Positions 43,495 through 52,630 of a DNA stretch of 64,000 nucleotides are shown one piece after another. This DNA is from Pararhizobium arenae (GTDB lineage Bacteria > Pseudomonadota > Alphaproteobacteria > Rhizobiales > Rhizobiaceae). A program made the translations under genes and the position numbers. The stretch is taken from contig NZ_MOOY01000006.1 of the NCBI RefSeq assembly GCF_001931685.1, forward strand, positions 1 to 64,000, written 5' to 3'. The notes below the pieces were generated by a model. It did no database searches. It worked only from the letters and a program-made list of their open reading frames with translations, and had not been told where the DNA came from. Within the stretch, counting starts at the first letter, position 1. Every line of letters begins with the position of its first letter.

Positions 43495-44616
43495 TCAGAT
43501 CTTCGTTACTGCGAGCCGTTCCTCATCCAGCACGACACCGAGGCCCGGCGCTTCGCCAAGCTCCAGCCAGCCGTCCTTGTGCTTCAGGGGCGCTGCCATC
43601 GGGTAATCGCGACGGGCTTCGCTCCATTCCGGATTGTCGTAGGGGTATTCGAGGAAGGGAGCGTCGCCGCAGCCGGCCGTCAGATGGGCGTTGGCGAGCA
43701 CGCCGATGCCGTTGGTCCAGGAATGCGGGGTGAACATCACGCCGGCTTCGCGCGCCTGGAAGGCAAGGCGGCGGCAACCGGTGATGCCGCCGACCAGTGC
43801 CACATCGGGCTGGATGACGTCGAAGGCGCGTTGTTCAATGATATCCCGGAACTCATAGACTTCGCGGGTCATCTCACCGCCGGCGATGCGGATCGAGGTG
43901 GCATCGGACAGGCGGCGCATGCCTTCGCGGTCCGAACGATGCAGCGGCTCTTCCATCCAGTAGACGCCGAGGCGCTCCAGCTCGCGGGCAACGGCCAGCG
44001 CATCCTTGAAAGTCCAGGAGAGCGTCGTATCCCAGGGCATGCGCCAGCCCTGGTTACAGTCGACCATCAGCTCCAGCCGGTCGCCGACGCGGGCGCGGAT
44101 GGCTTCGAGCGCCTTTACATCCGCCTTCCAACTGCCGCGACCGCCGGCAGACGACGAGAAGCGCACCTTCATCGCTGGAAAACCTTCCTCCATATAACGC
44201 TCGGCCTGATCGGCCATGGCGGATGGTTCGCGCAGAACGCCGGAGGAGGCATAGAGGCGCACACGATCGGCACGGCCGCCGAGCATGCGCCAGACCGGCT
44301 CGGCGGTGATCTTGCCGGCGAGATCCCAGAGCGCGAGATCCATCGGCCAGCAGCGGCCGTAATGGAAATTGATATGGGAGAGGACTTCGTAATGCCGTTC
44401 CAGATGGCGCGGGTCCTGACCGATGAACAGCTCCTCGTGCCCTTCGAAACCCTTCATCAGGTCGCCGGAGCCGATGCCCTCGCGGCCTTCATCATCGCGC
44501 ACGCGCACGATCGTCGCATCGAAATATCTGCGTGGGCGGCCGTCCCAGCTGGCCTTGAAGGCCGGATCGAGGGGCAAACGGTGATGGGTGATTTCGATGG
44601 AAGCGATCTTGCTCAT
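43495..44616 (-). CDS. Mandelate racemase/muconate lactonizing (enolase superfamily) enzyme
   Basis: A 373-residue enolase-superfamily enzyme, probably a sugar-acid dehydratase or a racemase. The catalytic lysine region is KVRFSS, metal ligands are in MVDCNQGW (Asp), WMEEP (Glu) and AGGEM (Glu), and PHSW gives the C-terminal histidine base. This set fits the mandelate racemase subgroup. It is the last gene of a minus-strand operon after an aldehyde dehydrogenase and an iron alcohol dehydrogenase, separated from the former by a palindromic repeat. The substrate is not assigned. Confidence 0.88.
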   Translation of the reverse strand: MSKIASIEITHHRLPLDPAFKASWDGRPRRYFDATIVRVRDDEGREGIGSGDLMKGFEGHEELFIGQDPRHLERHYEVLSHINFHYGRCWPMDLALWDLAGKITAEPVWRMLGGRADRVRLYASSGVLREPSAMADQAERYMEEGFPAMKVRFSSSAGGRGSWKADVKALEAIRARVGDRLELMVDCNQGWRMPWDTTLSWTFKDALAVARELERLGVYWMEEPLHRSDREGMRRLSDATSIRIAGGEMTREVYEFRDIIEQRAFDVIQPDVALVGGITGCRRLAFQAREAGVMFTPHSWTNGIGVLANAHLTAGCGDAPFLEYPYDNPEWSEARRDYPMAAPLKHKDGWLELGEAPGLGVVLDEERLAVTKI

Positions 44617-44641
44617 GGGGCTCTCCTCTCATTGTGGTCCC

Positions 44642-44761
44642 CTCTCCCCGCATGCGGGGAGAGGGCTAGGGTGAGGGGCAAGCTCGCATCCTTGAGAATG
44701 CCGAGGCTCCTGCCCCTCATCCGGCCTGTCGGCCACCTTCTCCCCGCTCGCGGGGAGAAGG
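44642..44761. repeat. Rhizobial palindromic intergenic repeat
   Basis: A 120-bp element with three nested stems: a 13-bp perfect palindrome at 44642-44667, a 12-bp palindrome with 2-nt centre at 44736-44761, and an outer pair TGAGGGGCA (44674-44682) with TGCCCCTCA (44711-44719). CCCCTCATCCGGCCTG and the TCTCCCCG...CGGGGAGA arms are typical of a family scattered through Rhizobium and Agrobacterium genomes. It lies between the aldehyde dehydrogenase and the enolase-superfamily gene and could attenuate transcription between them. Confidence 0.8.
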
Positions 44762-44777
44762 GAAGTCCGCCACCGTA

Positions 44778-46277
44778 TCAGCCGAACTGCTGCCAGATCG
44801 TCTTGTAATCACAATATTTATCGATGGCATGCACGGAGCGGTCACGGCCGAAGCCGGATTGCTTGAAGCCGCCGAAGGGGGTGGCGAAGTTCGACATGTC
44901 ATAGGTGTTGATCCAGACCGTGCCGGCATGGATCGCCTCAGAGAAGCGATGCGCGCGGTTCATATCGCGGGTGAAGACTGCGCCGGCAAGGCCGTAGATC
45001 GTGTCGTTGGCGATCTTCAGGGCTTCCTCCTCCGTCTCGAAGGGGATCGCGGCGAGAACGGGGCCGAAGATTTCCTGACGCGCGAGGCTCATGTCGTTGG
45101 TGAGATCGACGAAGACACCGGGGGAGACATAATAACCGCCCGTCTCGCTCATCACCTGCTCGGCACCGAAGGCGCGGCGTGCGCCTTCCTTCTCGCCGGC
45201 GGCGATCATTGATAGAACTTTGTCCATATGCTCCTTCTCGATCAGCGCACCGATCTGGGCCGATGGTTCGAAGGGATGGGCAAGGGCGATATCGGACTTC
45301 GCGACGGCCTCGATCTTTTCGATCAGCGCCTGTTGCACCGAGCGGTGCACGATGAGACGGGTCGAGGCATGGCAGGTTTCGCCGGAATTGTAGAAGCAGC
45401 CCCAAGCGGCGGCGGAGGCGGCGGCATCGAGATCGGCATCCTCGAAGACGACGAGCGGCGACTTGCCGCCAAGCTCCAGCGCCACGCGCTTGACGTTGGA
45501 TTGCGCGGCATAGCCCATAATCAGCTTGCCGACCTCGGTGGAGCCGGTAAACGCGATCATGTCGACATCCATATGCAGCGCCAGCGGCTTGCCGGTTTCT
45601 TCGCCAAAACCGGTCACGACATTGAAGACGCCGGCGGGAAGGCCTGCCTCGATAGCAAGCTGGGCAAGGCGGATGGCCGAGAGCGAGGATTGCTCGGCCG
45701 GCTTCAGCACCACGGAATTGCCGGCGGCAATCGCCGGACCGAGCTTCCAGGCGTCGATGATCATCGGGTAGTTCCAGGGCGTGATCGCGCCGATGACGCC
45801 GAGCGGCACCTTGCGCACGAGGGCGCGGGCATTCGGCCCGGTCGGCGCGATCTCGTCATACATCTTGTCGATCATTTCGCCGTAGAACTGGATGCCATCG
45901 GCGCAGAGCCGGACATCGACATTGAGCGAGGCGAGGACCGGCTTGCCGACATCGAGCGTTTCGAGAAGCGCCAGTTCCTCGCCATGAGCACGGATCAGCT
46001 CTGCCCATTTCAGCATGATCTTCTTCTTTTCCAGCGGCTCCTTGTGGCGCCAGATGCCGCTTGCGAAGGCGGCGCGCCCAGATGCAACCGCACGGTCGAT
46101 ATCGGCGGCATCACCACGCTGCAGAACGGCGCCTAGCTGGCCATCCATGGGTCGGGTGCGGGTGAAGGTGCGGCCGGAAAGGGCATCGACAGATTGGCCG
46201 TCAATGAAATGCTGGCCGTTGATGGCGAGAGCGGAGAGGGCTTTTTCCCAATAGTCGCGAGTGTAGGAGGTGGTCAT
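44778..46277 (-). CDS. Aldehyde dehydrogenase (PuuC-like)
   Basis: NAD(P)-dependent aldehyde dehydrogenase, 499 residues. The Rossmann region GVIGAITPWNYP, the glycine loop FTGSTEVGK, the general base glutamate in LELGGKSP and the catalytic cysteine in NSGETCHAST are present in order, and PFGGFKQSGFGRD marks the C-terminus. The gene follows the iron alcohol dehydrogenase with 2 bp between. It would oxidise the aldehyde formed by that enzyme to an acid. Similarity to gamma-glutamyl-aminobutyraldehyde dehydrogenases is only a family trend. Confidence 0.92.
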   Translation of the reverse strand: MTTSYTRDYWEKALSALAINGQHFIDGQSVDALSGRTFTRTRPMDGQLGAVLQRGDAADIDRAVASGRAAFASGIWRHKEPLEKKKIMLKWAELIRAHGEELALLETLDVGKPVLASLNVDVRLCADGIQFYGEMIDKMYDEIAPTGPNARALVRKVPLGVIGAITPWNYPMIIDAWKLGPAIAAGNSVVLKPAEQSSLSAIRLAQLAIEAGLPAGVFNVVTGFGEETGKPLALHMDVDMIAFTGSTEVGKLIMGYAAQSNVKRVALELGGKSPLVVFEDADLDAAASAAAWGCFYNSGETCHASTRLIVHRSVQQALIEKIEAVAKSDIALAHPFEPSAQIGALIEKEHMDKVLSMIAAGEKEGARRAFGAEQVMSETGGYYVSPGVFVDLTNDMSLARQEIFGPVLAAIPFETEEEALKIANDTIYGLAGAVFTRDMNRAHRFSEAIHAGTVWINTYDMSNFATPFGGFKQSGFGRDRSVHAIDKYCDYKTIWQQFG

Positions 46278-46279
46278 GA

Positions 46280-47467
46280 TCAGGTGGCCTTCGGCAGGGA
46301 CATGATGGATGCGGCGAAGTGATCGATATCGGCATCGGTCACCTCGCGGATGGTCGAGCGGCGCATCGGTTGATTTTCCGGCGCCTTCATCTCCGTGGCG
46401 AGAGCGTGCCCGTCGAAGGCGGAGAAGCCGGCGGGCAGCGCGCGGACGATGCCGGTGCGATCCATCAACGCGGTGACGAAGGCCGGGAGGGCGTCTGCAT
46501 CGTCAAGGCCTGCGGCGCGGGCGGCAGCATTGAGGTCGGCGCTATCGGCTTCGGCAAGCCAGGCAATCGTCGCCTCAAAGCCGAGCGCGGTGGCAAGGCC
46601 GTGATGAATGGGTGCGAGGCCGGCCATGGCATGGCTGACATTGTGGGCGATGGCCGTGCCGCAATTGTCGATGGCGATGCCGGCATAACAGGAGCCCAGC
46701 AGCACCTTACCGCGGGCTTCGAGATTGTCCGGTTCCTTGACCGCCGTTTCCAGCGCCGATGTCAGGAGGCGGATAGCTTCATGGGCGTAGAACTTGCCGC
46801 CGGCATGGGCATTACGGTTGGTCGCGGCCTCGAAGGCGTGGATGAAGGCATCCATGCCGCACCATGCGGTGAGGTTGGCCGGCAACGTCGCGGTCAGGAC
46901 CGGATCGAGGATGACGAGATCGGCCTTGGTCTCTGCACCCCAGATCCAGAGCTTCTTGCCTTCCGGGCCTGCGAAGATGTTAGTCGCAGAAGTTTCAGAC
47001 CCTGTGCCGGCCGTGGTCGGCACCATGATCTTGTTCAGCGGGTTTTTCGGCAGGGGATTGGCCGCCAGAGCATAATGCATCGCATCTTCGCCGGAGGCGG
47101 CGCAACAGGCGGCGATCTTGGCGATATCCAGCGCCGAGCCGCCGCCGACGCCGATGACGAGATCGGTGCCCTTCACAATCTCGCTTGCGGCACGGACATG
47201 GGCGAGCTTCGGTTCGCCTGCGAAATCGGAGAAGATTTTGGTTTCGATGCCGTTTTCGGCAAGGCTGGCGGCTATGGTATCGGCGAGGCCGGAGCGGGCG
47301 AGAAAACCGTCAATGACGAGTGCGGCGGACTTGATGTCGCCGAGGCCCGCCGCAGCCGCGCCGATGGTGCGATGCAGATCGTTGCCGAAGCGGATTTCGG
47401 GCACGAAGGAGGTGGAGAAGCTCAACGGTTTGATATCCTGATGCCAATGTACAGCTTTACCCTGCAT
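46280..47467 (-). CDS. Iron-containing alcohol dehydrogenase
   Basis: A 395-residue group III (iron-type) dehydrogenase. GVGGGSALDIAK binds NAD(P); TTAGTGSETS is the family motif; the metal ligands are in GMDAFIHAFEA (Asp and His), NVSHAMAG and PIHHG. It may oxidise an alcohol or reduce maleylacetate-like compounds. The ATG at 47467 is taken; an in-frame GTG precedes it directly. First gene of the operon with the aldehyde dehydrogenase and the enolase-superfamily enzyme, and divergent from a LysR regulator with 64 bp between starts. Confidence 0.91.
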   Translation of the reverse strand: MQGKAVHWHQDIKPLSFSTSFVPEIRFGNDLHRTIGAAAAGLGDIKSAALVIDGFLARSGLADTIAASLAENGIETKIFSDFAGEPKLAHVRAASEIVKGTDLVIGVGGGSALDIAKIAACCAASGEDAMHYALAANPLPKNPLNKIMVPTTAGTGSETSATNIFAGPEGKKLWIWGAETKADLVILDPVLTATLPANLTAWCGMDAFIHAFEAATNRNAHAGGKFYAHEAIRLLTSALETAVKEPDNLEARGKVLLGSCYAGIAIDNCGTAIAHNVSHAMAGLAPIHHGLATALGFEATIAWLAEADSADLNAAARAAGLDDADALPAFVTALMDRTGIVRALPAGFSAFDGHALATEMKAPENQPMRRSTIREVTDADIDHFAASIMSLPKAT

Positions 47468-47531
47468 CACGATCTGATATTTTCAAATCCGGGCAATTCT
47501 CGGGTATATTGATGATCTCAGGTTATGCAGG

Positions 47532-48440
47532 ATGATGCTGAGCCATATTCCGCTCGAAGCGTTTCGCGTGTTCGATGCCGCCTGCCGGCATATGAACTTT
47601 TCCCGTGCCGGGCGTGAGCTGAATATTACCCAGGCCGCCGTCAGCCGGCGGATCAAGGGACTGGAGGACCATCTGGGGGCCGACCTCTTCCAAAGGCGCG
47701 GCAAGAACCTTGCCCTGACGCCGAAGGGCGAAAGGCTTTTCCAGCGGGTGCGGGCGACGCTGGATTATCTGGAAGAGAGCCTGGAAGCCTTTCGCCCGCA
47801 GACGGGCGGCACGATTGCGATCGCGGCGAGCGGCTCGGTCTCGCATCTGTGGCTTGGGCGGCGGCTGCGCGATTTTGGCAACGAGAACCCGCAGACATCG
47901 CTGCGCCTCCTGACCTCCGATACGCCCTCGGATCTCGCCTCGGAAAACAACGACCTCGTCATTCTCTATTCCACCGGCGAACATCCGCGCTGGGACCTGA
48001 CGCTTCTGATGCCGGAGGCGCTAGCACCCGTGGCGGCACCGGCCTATCTCGAAAGCCGGGGGATCGACCCCTCCACGGTCACCACAGACGAGATCGCCCG
48101 CCTCGATCTCATCGACTATGAGCGCTTCAACGCCCACTGGATCTCCTTCCGGCAATGGTTCGACCGGGTTTCGCCGGCACCGCGCTCAAAAACACCATCG
48201 CCGCGCTATTCCTTCTCGACCTATGTGATGGCGATTGATGCAGCGTTGCGGGGCGATGGCATCGCGCTCGGAAGCCTCGGGCTGATCGACCGGCAGCTTG
48301 AGGACGGGCTGCTGGTGCGGGTGGGAACGGCGGCGCTTTCGACCGGCTATGGTTATTATCTCGGCCTGCCACGCCACAAGACGGTGGCGCCAGAGGTGAT
48401 GCGGCTGCATGCGGCGCTGATCGGCCAATCGCAGGCATGA
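47532..48440 (+). CDS. LysR-family (GcvA-type) regulator
   Basis: A 302-residue LysR regulator. The N-terminal helix-turn-helix LEAFRVFDAACRHMNFSRAGRELNITQAAVSRRIKGLE matches GcvA/AmpR-type proteins in its pattern, and the substrate-binding domain follows from about residue 95. It is divergent from the iron alcohol dehydrogenase gene, so it probably controls that three-gene operon and responds to its substrate. Two ATGs in a row (47532 and 47535) are possible starts. Confidence 0.9.
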   Translation: MMLSHIPLEAFRVFDAACRHMNFSRAGRELNITQAAVSRRIKGLEDHLGADLFQRRGKNLALTPKGERLFQRVRATLDYLEESLEAFRPQTGGTIAIAASGSVSHLWLGRRLRDFGNENPQTSLRLLTSDTPSDLASENNDLVILYSTGEHPRWDLTLLMPEALAPVAAPAYLESRGIDPSTVTTDEIARLDLIDYERFNAHWISFRQWFDRVSPAPRSKTPSPRYSFSTYVMAIDAALRGDGIALGSLGLIDRQLEDGLLVRVGTAALSTGYGYYLGLPRHKTVAPEVMRLHAALIGQSQA

Positions 48441-48559
48441 TCTTTTCGCCGGCGTCGAATCGTGCAACTGATAGGTTTATCGCGCCGCTTGCAGGGATTG
48501 TATCCGGGTTACCCTGAAGCGAGATAGCCAAGCCCTGGCGTGCGCGCGTAATCTGGAAT

Positions 48560-48775
48560 GTGCCGATGCTCTGGTCCTATCTGTTCTCGACGCTGTATGG
48601 CGGGATCGCGCTGCTGTTTCTCGACGGCAGTTTTCGCGAAGGAGAACTCGAGGGCGGCGAATGGGATGTGATGCGGGTGCTAGGGCTGCTGCTCTGCCTC
48701 GTCTGGCCGCTGCTGATCGTCTACGTGATCCTCTCGGCCTTCCGTCAAAAACAGATCCATCGCCGGACACGGTAA
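48560..48775 (+). CDS. Small two-helix membrane protein
   Basis: A 71-residue protein with two predicted helices (about residues 5-22 and 38-60), separated by an acidic turn (GSFREGELEGGEWD), and a basic tail (RQKQIHRRTR). The start is GTG at 48560 or ATG at 48566. It resembles the 70-residue protein at 10121-10333: same length and topology, and a similar second helix (GLLLCLVWPLL here, GLLACVFWPVL there). Function unknown. Confidence 0.6.
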   Translation: MPMLWSYLFSTLYGGIALLFLDGSFREGELEGGEWDVMRVLGLLLCLVWPLLIVYVILSAFRQKQIHRRTR

Positions 48776-48859
48776 ATTGCGCAGACCGCCGTCCTACCAT
48801 TAGGGATTCTGCAGTAGATTGCAGATAAGCGGTATGGAACGCGGCGGACGGATCAGGCA

Positions 48860-49744
48860 ATGGCGCAGGGAAAAAGGAGGGGATCGGGAAAACTGTTTTT
48901 CCTCATCGCCCTGCTGGTGATTTTTGCCGGCATCCTGACCACCGTTCTGCTTGCCAACGAGGGGCGCAATCTGCGGGTGTTTCTGCGATATTTCGATATC
49001 GAGATGCCGGCGGCGATCACGCTGTCACCGCAGACGGAAGAGCCTTTGGGTTTCCGCGCGATCAAGGGCAAAAGGCTGCCGCCGGCGCGCATGGCGCTGC
49101 CAACCTATGCCTTCGCCGACATGAGAAGCCCCCCACAGACTTTTTTGCGCGCCATTCGCAGCGATCCGCGCAGCCTGTGCGATCAGGTGAAGGAAGCCGG
49201 CTTTCGCGGCATGGACTGGGTGATCAGCAGCAGCAACACGGACAACTGGGAATGCTCGTCGCTGACGACGCTGTTGCCCTCGACGGATGGGGACGGCGCT
49301 GCCCAATCCTCGATCTTCGTGCTGATCAAGGGCGACGGCGAAAACCGGGTGACCTCCTTCCGCGTCAAGCTCAACATAGAGCGCCCGGCCGACAGCGGCC
49401 CGGTGGCGGCTCTCGCCGCCGATGCGGCGATGATCTTTCTTGAACGGGTGCAGTGGGAAAACAGCGAGGAGGTCGTGCGCCTCGTGCGCTCGCTGAAGGA
49501 ATTCGAACTCGAAAGCTTCGGCAGCCGCATCCGCTTCAGGAAGGAGATGGGCGAGGTGCCGCGCTACAACTTCATTGCCAGCCAAGCCCCGGGCAAACCC
49601 CGCAAATCGCCGGTCGCCGCCTATTTCGACCGCGAACGGTGGCTACCGCTTTCCGACGACTACAAGGCGCCGTTGGTGGGCGGGATGATGGCTGGGGAAG
49701 GTTCGGGGGGACTGCCGCTGTCGGACGAAACCACCCAGCCCTGA
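48860..49744 (+). CDS. Unrecognised membrane-anchored periplasmic protein
   Basis: A 294-residue protein with a basic N-terminus and one membrane helix (about residues 11-33), so most of it should be periplasmic. I do not recognise the family with confidence. The body has two cysteines (in RSLCDQVKEAG and DNWECSSLTT) that could form a disulfide, followed by mixed alpha/beta sequence, and it ends in a Gly- and Pro-rich tail. It converges with the ABC permease at 49745 with no spacer. It may be a protein restricted to Rhizobiaceae. Confidence 0.7.
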   Translation: MAQGKRRGSGKLFFLIALLVIFAGILTTVLLANEGRNLRVFLRYFDIEMPAAITLSPQTEEPLGFRAIKGKRLPPARMALPTYAFADMRSPPQTFLRAIRSDPRSLCDQVKEAGFRGMDWVISSSNTDNWECSSLTTLLPSTDGDGAAQSSIFVLIKGDGENRVTSFRVKLNIERPADSGPVAALAADAAMIFLERVQWENSEEVVRLVRSLKEFELESFGSRIRFRKEMGEVPRYNFIASQAPGKPRKSPVAAYFDRERWLPLSDDYKAPLVGGMMAGEGSGGLPLSDETTQP

Positions 49745-50554
49745 TCAGTTTGCCATCGTCGAGCGATGCGCCCAGCCGGTCATACGTTTTTCCACCCAGG
49801 CCATCAGCGCGTACATCGCGATGCCTTCGACAGCCAGCATCAGCAGGCCGGCGAAAACAAGCGGCACGTTGAACTGGCTTTGAGCCGAGCTCATCATATT
49901 GCCGAGGCCGTAATTGGAGGCCACGGTTTCCGAGACGACGGAGCCAACGAAAGCGAGCGTGATCGCGATCTTCAGTGAGCCAAAGAAATAGGGCATCGAA
50001 CGGGGGATACCGACCTTCAGCATGATATCCATCTTTCGGGCGCCGAGCGCGCGCAGCACGTCTTCCGTTTCAGGCTCGATGGTCGCCAGACCGGTCGCGA
50101 CATTGACGACGATCGGGAAAAAGGAAATCAGGAACGCCGTCAACACCGCCGGCACCGTGCCGATGCCGAACCAGATGACGAGAATCGGAACCAGCGCCAC
50201 TTTGGGAATGGCATTGAAGCCCACCATCAGAGGATAAAGACCGGCATAGATGGTCTTCGACCAACCGATGAAAAGGCCGATAGCGAGGCCGGCGACAACG
50301 GCGATGATGAAACCGAGTGTTGTCGTGTAAAGCGTTTGCAGCGAGTTTTTCCAGATCGGCGACCAGTATTGCACGACAGCCTGGAAGACGCGAGTGGGTG
50401 CCGGAAGCACGGTCTGCGGCATGGCGAGCGCGAGGACCAGCAATTCCCAGGCGAGGAAAAGCGCTATCGTATAGACAAAGGGGGCAGCCTTAACCCAATC
50501 GATGCGTTGCATCAGCGGCTTGGCGGACGGGGAGAGTTTGACAATCTCTGTCAT
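49745..50554 (-). CDS. NMT1/SsuC-type ABC transporter permease
   Basis: A 269-residue inner-membrane permease with six helices, of the SsuC/TauC/ThiX family that carries sulfonates, nitrate or thiamine precursors. The family loop GFNAIPKVALVPILVIWFG precedes the ATPase-contact region, and LRALGARKMDIMLKVGIPRSMPYFFG is also typical. It overlaps the ATPase gene by 4 bp (ATGA). The substrate is set by the binding protein at 51405-52445 and is not known. Confidence 0.9.
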   Translation of the reverse strand: MTEIVKLSPSAKPLMQRIDWVKAAPFVYTIALFLAWELLVLALAMPQTVLPAPTRVFQAVVQYWSPIWKNSLQTLYTTTLGFIIAVVAGLAIGLFIGWSKTIYAGLYPLMVGFNAIPKVALVPILVIWFGIGTVPAVLTAFLISFFPIVVNVATGLATIEPETEDVLRALGARKMDIMLKVGIPRSMPYFFGSLKIAITLAFVGSVVSETVASNYGLGNMMSSAQSQFNVPLVFAGLLMLAVEGIAMYALMAWVEKRMTGWAHRSTMAN

Positions 50555-51339
50555 GCCGCGACCCTCGCCTTGGCGATTTCGCCATGAAGCGCCTGCACCA
50601 TGTCGTTGAACCCCTTCTCATACATGATCTCAAGCTCGCGAGGCCGCGCGAACGGTACCTCGCGATCGCGGATGACGCGGCCTGGCCGGGCGCTCATGAC
50701 GAAGATGCGATCGGCCAGAAAGACGGCTTCGCGCAGATCATGGGTGACGAGGATGATGGTGACGCCCTGCGCCGCATGAAGGTCGCGGATTACGCACCAC
50801 AGTTCCTCACGGGTAAAGGCATCGAGCGCGCCAAAGGGCTCGTCGAGCATCAGAAGCTCCGGCTCGTGGATGAGCGCGCGGCAGAGATTGGCGCGCTGCT
50901 GCATGCCGCCGGAAAGCTGCCAGGGAAACTTGCCACCGAAACCGCCAAGGCCGACGATTTCCAGCAACTTCTCCGCCTTGGCCACGTATTGCTTCTTGTT
51001 GGCACGAAGACGATGGCGGTGCTTCTCGACGATCTCGAGCGGTAGCAGGATATTTTCCAGCGTCGTGCGCCAGGGCAGCATCGTCGGGTTCTGAAAAGCC
51101 ATGCCGACAATGGAGACCGGCTTCGTCACCTGCTTTTCCGCAACGATGACGTCGCCAGCCTGCGGAATCTGAAGGCCGGTCACCAGCTTCATCAGCGTCG
51201 ATTTTCCGCAACCGGACGGGCCAACAACGGCTGCAAACTCGCCTTTTGCCACCTTGAGGTTCAGATTGGAGACGGCAAGCGTTCCAGCTGCACCGCCATA
51301 GCGCATGTCGACATTTTCAATGGAAACGAGAGGTGTCAT
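50551..51339 (-). CDS. NMT1/SsuB-type ABC transporter ATPase
   Basis: A 262-residue ABC ATPase: Walker A VGPSGCGKST, Q-loop AFQNPTMLPW, signature LSGGMQQR, Walker B LLMLDEPFGALD and switch histidine in LVTHDLREA. It belongs with SsuB/TauB-type importers. The start at 51339 (MTPLVSIENV) is chosen because upstream in-frame residues (CIDRGLP) are unlike the family. It lies between the binding protein and the permease. Confidence 0.92.
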   Translation of the reverse strand: MTPLVSIENVDMRYGGAAGTLAVSNLNLKVAKGEFAAVVGPSGCGKSTLMKLVTGLQIPQAGDVIVAEKQVTKPVSIVGMAFQNPTMLPWRTTLENILLPLEIVEKHRHRLRANKKQYVAKAEKLLEIVGLGGFGGKFPWQLSGGMQQRANLCRALIHEPELLMLDEPFGALDAFTREELWCVIRDLHAAQGVTIILVTHDLREAVFLADRIFVMSARPGRVIRDREVPFARPRELEIMYEKGFNDMVQALHGEIAKARVAA

Positions 51340-51404
51340 CGGCAATCCCCGGTCGATGCAGGAGGGAAGAAAGCAGCGGCCAGATGGGCCGCTGCCATTC
51401 GACA

Positions 51405-52445
51405 TCAGGGAAGCATGCGCTCTTCCTTCGTCGGCAAGTAACTGGCGTCGAAGACCTGCTCCGCCTTGACATTGCCCTTCAGGCCCAGCGACACCTTGAG
51501 CGTATCGATCGAGGCGGCGAGACGGGCCGGATCGATGCCGCCCATGCCGTTTTCGACGACATAGGGGGTCTTGATGTTCATGCTGTTGGCCATGTTGAGG
51601 CGCTCAAGCTCGATTTCCGGATTGAGCGTTTCATTGCGCTTCAGAACGGCATCGACGCCTTCCTGGGGATTGGCAACCGCATCGGCAAAGCCCTTGGCCA
51701 GCGCCTTGAGGAAGCCCTTCACAGCATCCGGATTGGCAGCGGCGAAGTCGCTGTTGACCAGAACGCTGTTGCCATAGAGGTTGAGGCCGTTTTCGGCCAT
51801 CAGGATGGTGGCGATATCGTCATCCGCGATGCCCTGCGCCTTGAGGTTCAGAATGACGGAGAAGGCGAAACCGAAAACGGCATCGACGTCACCCTTGGCG
51901 AGCATCGGCTCGCGCACCGGAAAACCGATGCTTTCGATGGTGATGGCGCTGTCGTCGATCTTGGCAACCTGCTTGAAGGCCGGCCACTGGGCAAAAGCAC
52001 CATCCGGTGGGGGCGCGCCGAGCTTCTTGCCTTCGAGAGACTTCGGATCCGTGCTGACGCCGAGCGACTTGCGACCAACAACCGCGAAGGTCGGACGCTC
52101 ATAGACCATGTAGACGGCCTTGATCTTCTGGCTCGGATCTTCGTCGAGGAACTTCATGAGCGAGTTGATATCGCCGAAACCCATTTCATAGGCGCCGGTT
52201 GCGACACGCGGGATCGCCTCGACCGAACCATTGCCGGTATCGATCGTGACATCCAGGCCTTCAGCCTTGAAATATCCCTTGTCGAGCGCCAGCAGGAAGC
52301 CGGCGGCCGGGCCTTCGAATTTCCAGTCAAGCGTGAACTTGATCGGCGTTTCGGCAAGTGCGGGCGTCGCCTGCAAGGAAATACCGGCCATGAGCGCCCC
52401 GGCCAAGGTGGCAATCGTCTTCGTGAAAAACCGACGTGTGAGCAA
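51405..52445 (-). CDS. NMT1/THI5-like ABC substrate-binding protein
   Basis: Periplasmic binding protein of about 346 residues with the NMT1/THI5 fold (ITPIKFTLDWKFEGP-like opening, LGAPPPDGAFAQW, and GIDPARLAASIDTL). The start is TTG at 52445, preceded by GGGAG 7 nt upstream; it yields a twin-arginine-type signal (TRRFFTKTIATLAG) cleaved near ALAETP. The frame extends 24 codons upstream with no signal-peptide character. No thi genes are nearby, so a thiamine precursor, a sulfonate or another small compound are all possible ligands. Confidence 0.87.
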   Translation of the reverse strand: MLTRRFFTKTIATLAGALMAGISLQATPALAETPIKFTLDWKFEGPAAGFLLALDKGYFKAEGLDVTIDTGNGSVEAIPRVATGAYEMGFGDINSLMKFLDEDPSQKIKAVYMVYERPTFAVVGRKSLGVSTDPKSLEGKKLGAPPPDGAFAQWPAFKQVAKIDDSAITIESIGFPVREPMLAKGDVDAVFGFAFSVILNLKAQGIADDDIATILMAENGLNLYGNSVLVNSDFAAANPDAVKGFLKALAKGFADAVANPQEGVDAVLKRNETLNPEIELERLNMANSMNIKTPYVVENGMGGIDPARLAASIDTLKVSLGLKGNVKAEQVFDASYLPTKEERMLP

Positions 52446-52574
52446 TGTTTTTCTCCCTCTGGATTTGAAGACAACATTGATCCCGATTGGCCGTCGATTG
52501 GCAAGAAGAATATGCACATTAAGGAGGCAAAATTTTTATCGTATATATTTTAGGCAGGACTGTTTGACGCGCAC

Positions 52575-52604
52575 AAAAAACCGCCCGGACCTTCATCCGG
52601 ACGG
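52575..52604 (-). terminator. Rho-independent terminator of the glycerol operon
   Basis: A 9-bp stem (52581-52589 with 52596-52604) and a 6-nt loop are followed on the minus strand by TTTTTT. One position is C:A on the plus strand but G:U in the minus-strand RNA, so the fold is complete only in the direction of glp transcription. It lies about 27 bp past the glpV stop. Confidence 0.92.
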
Positions 52605-52630
52605 CTTTCGGGAGTTAGAAATTAGCCGGC

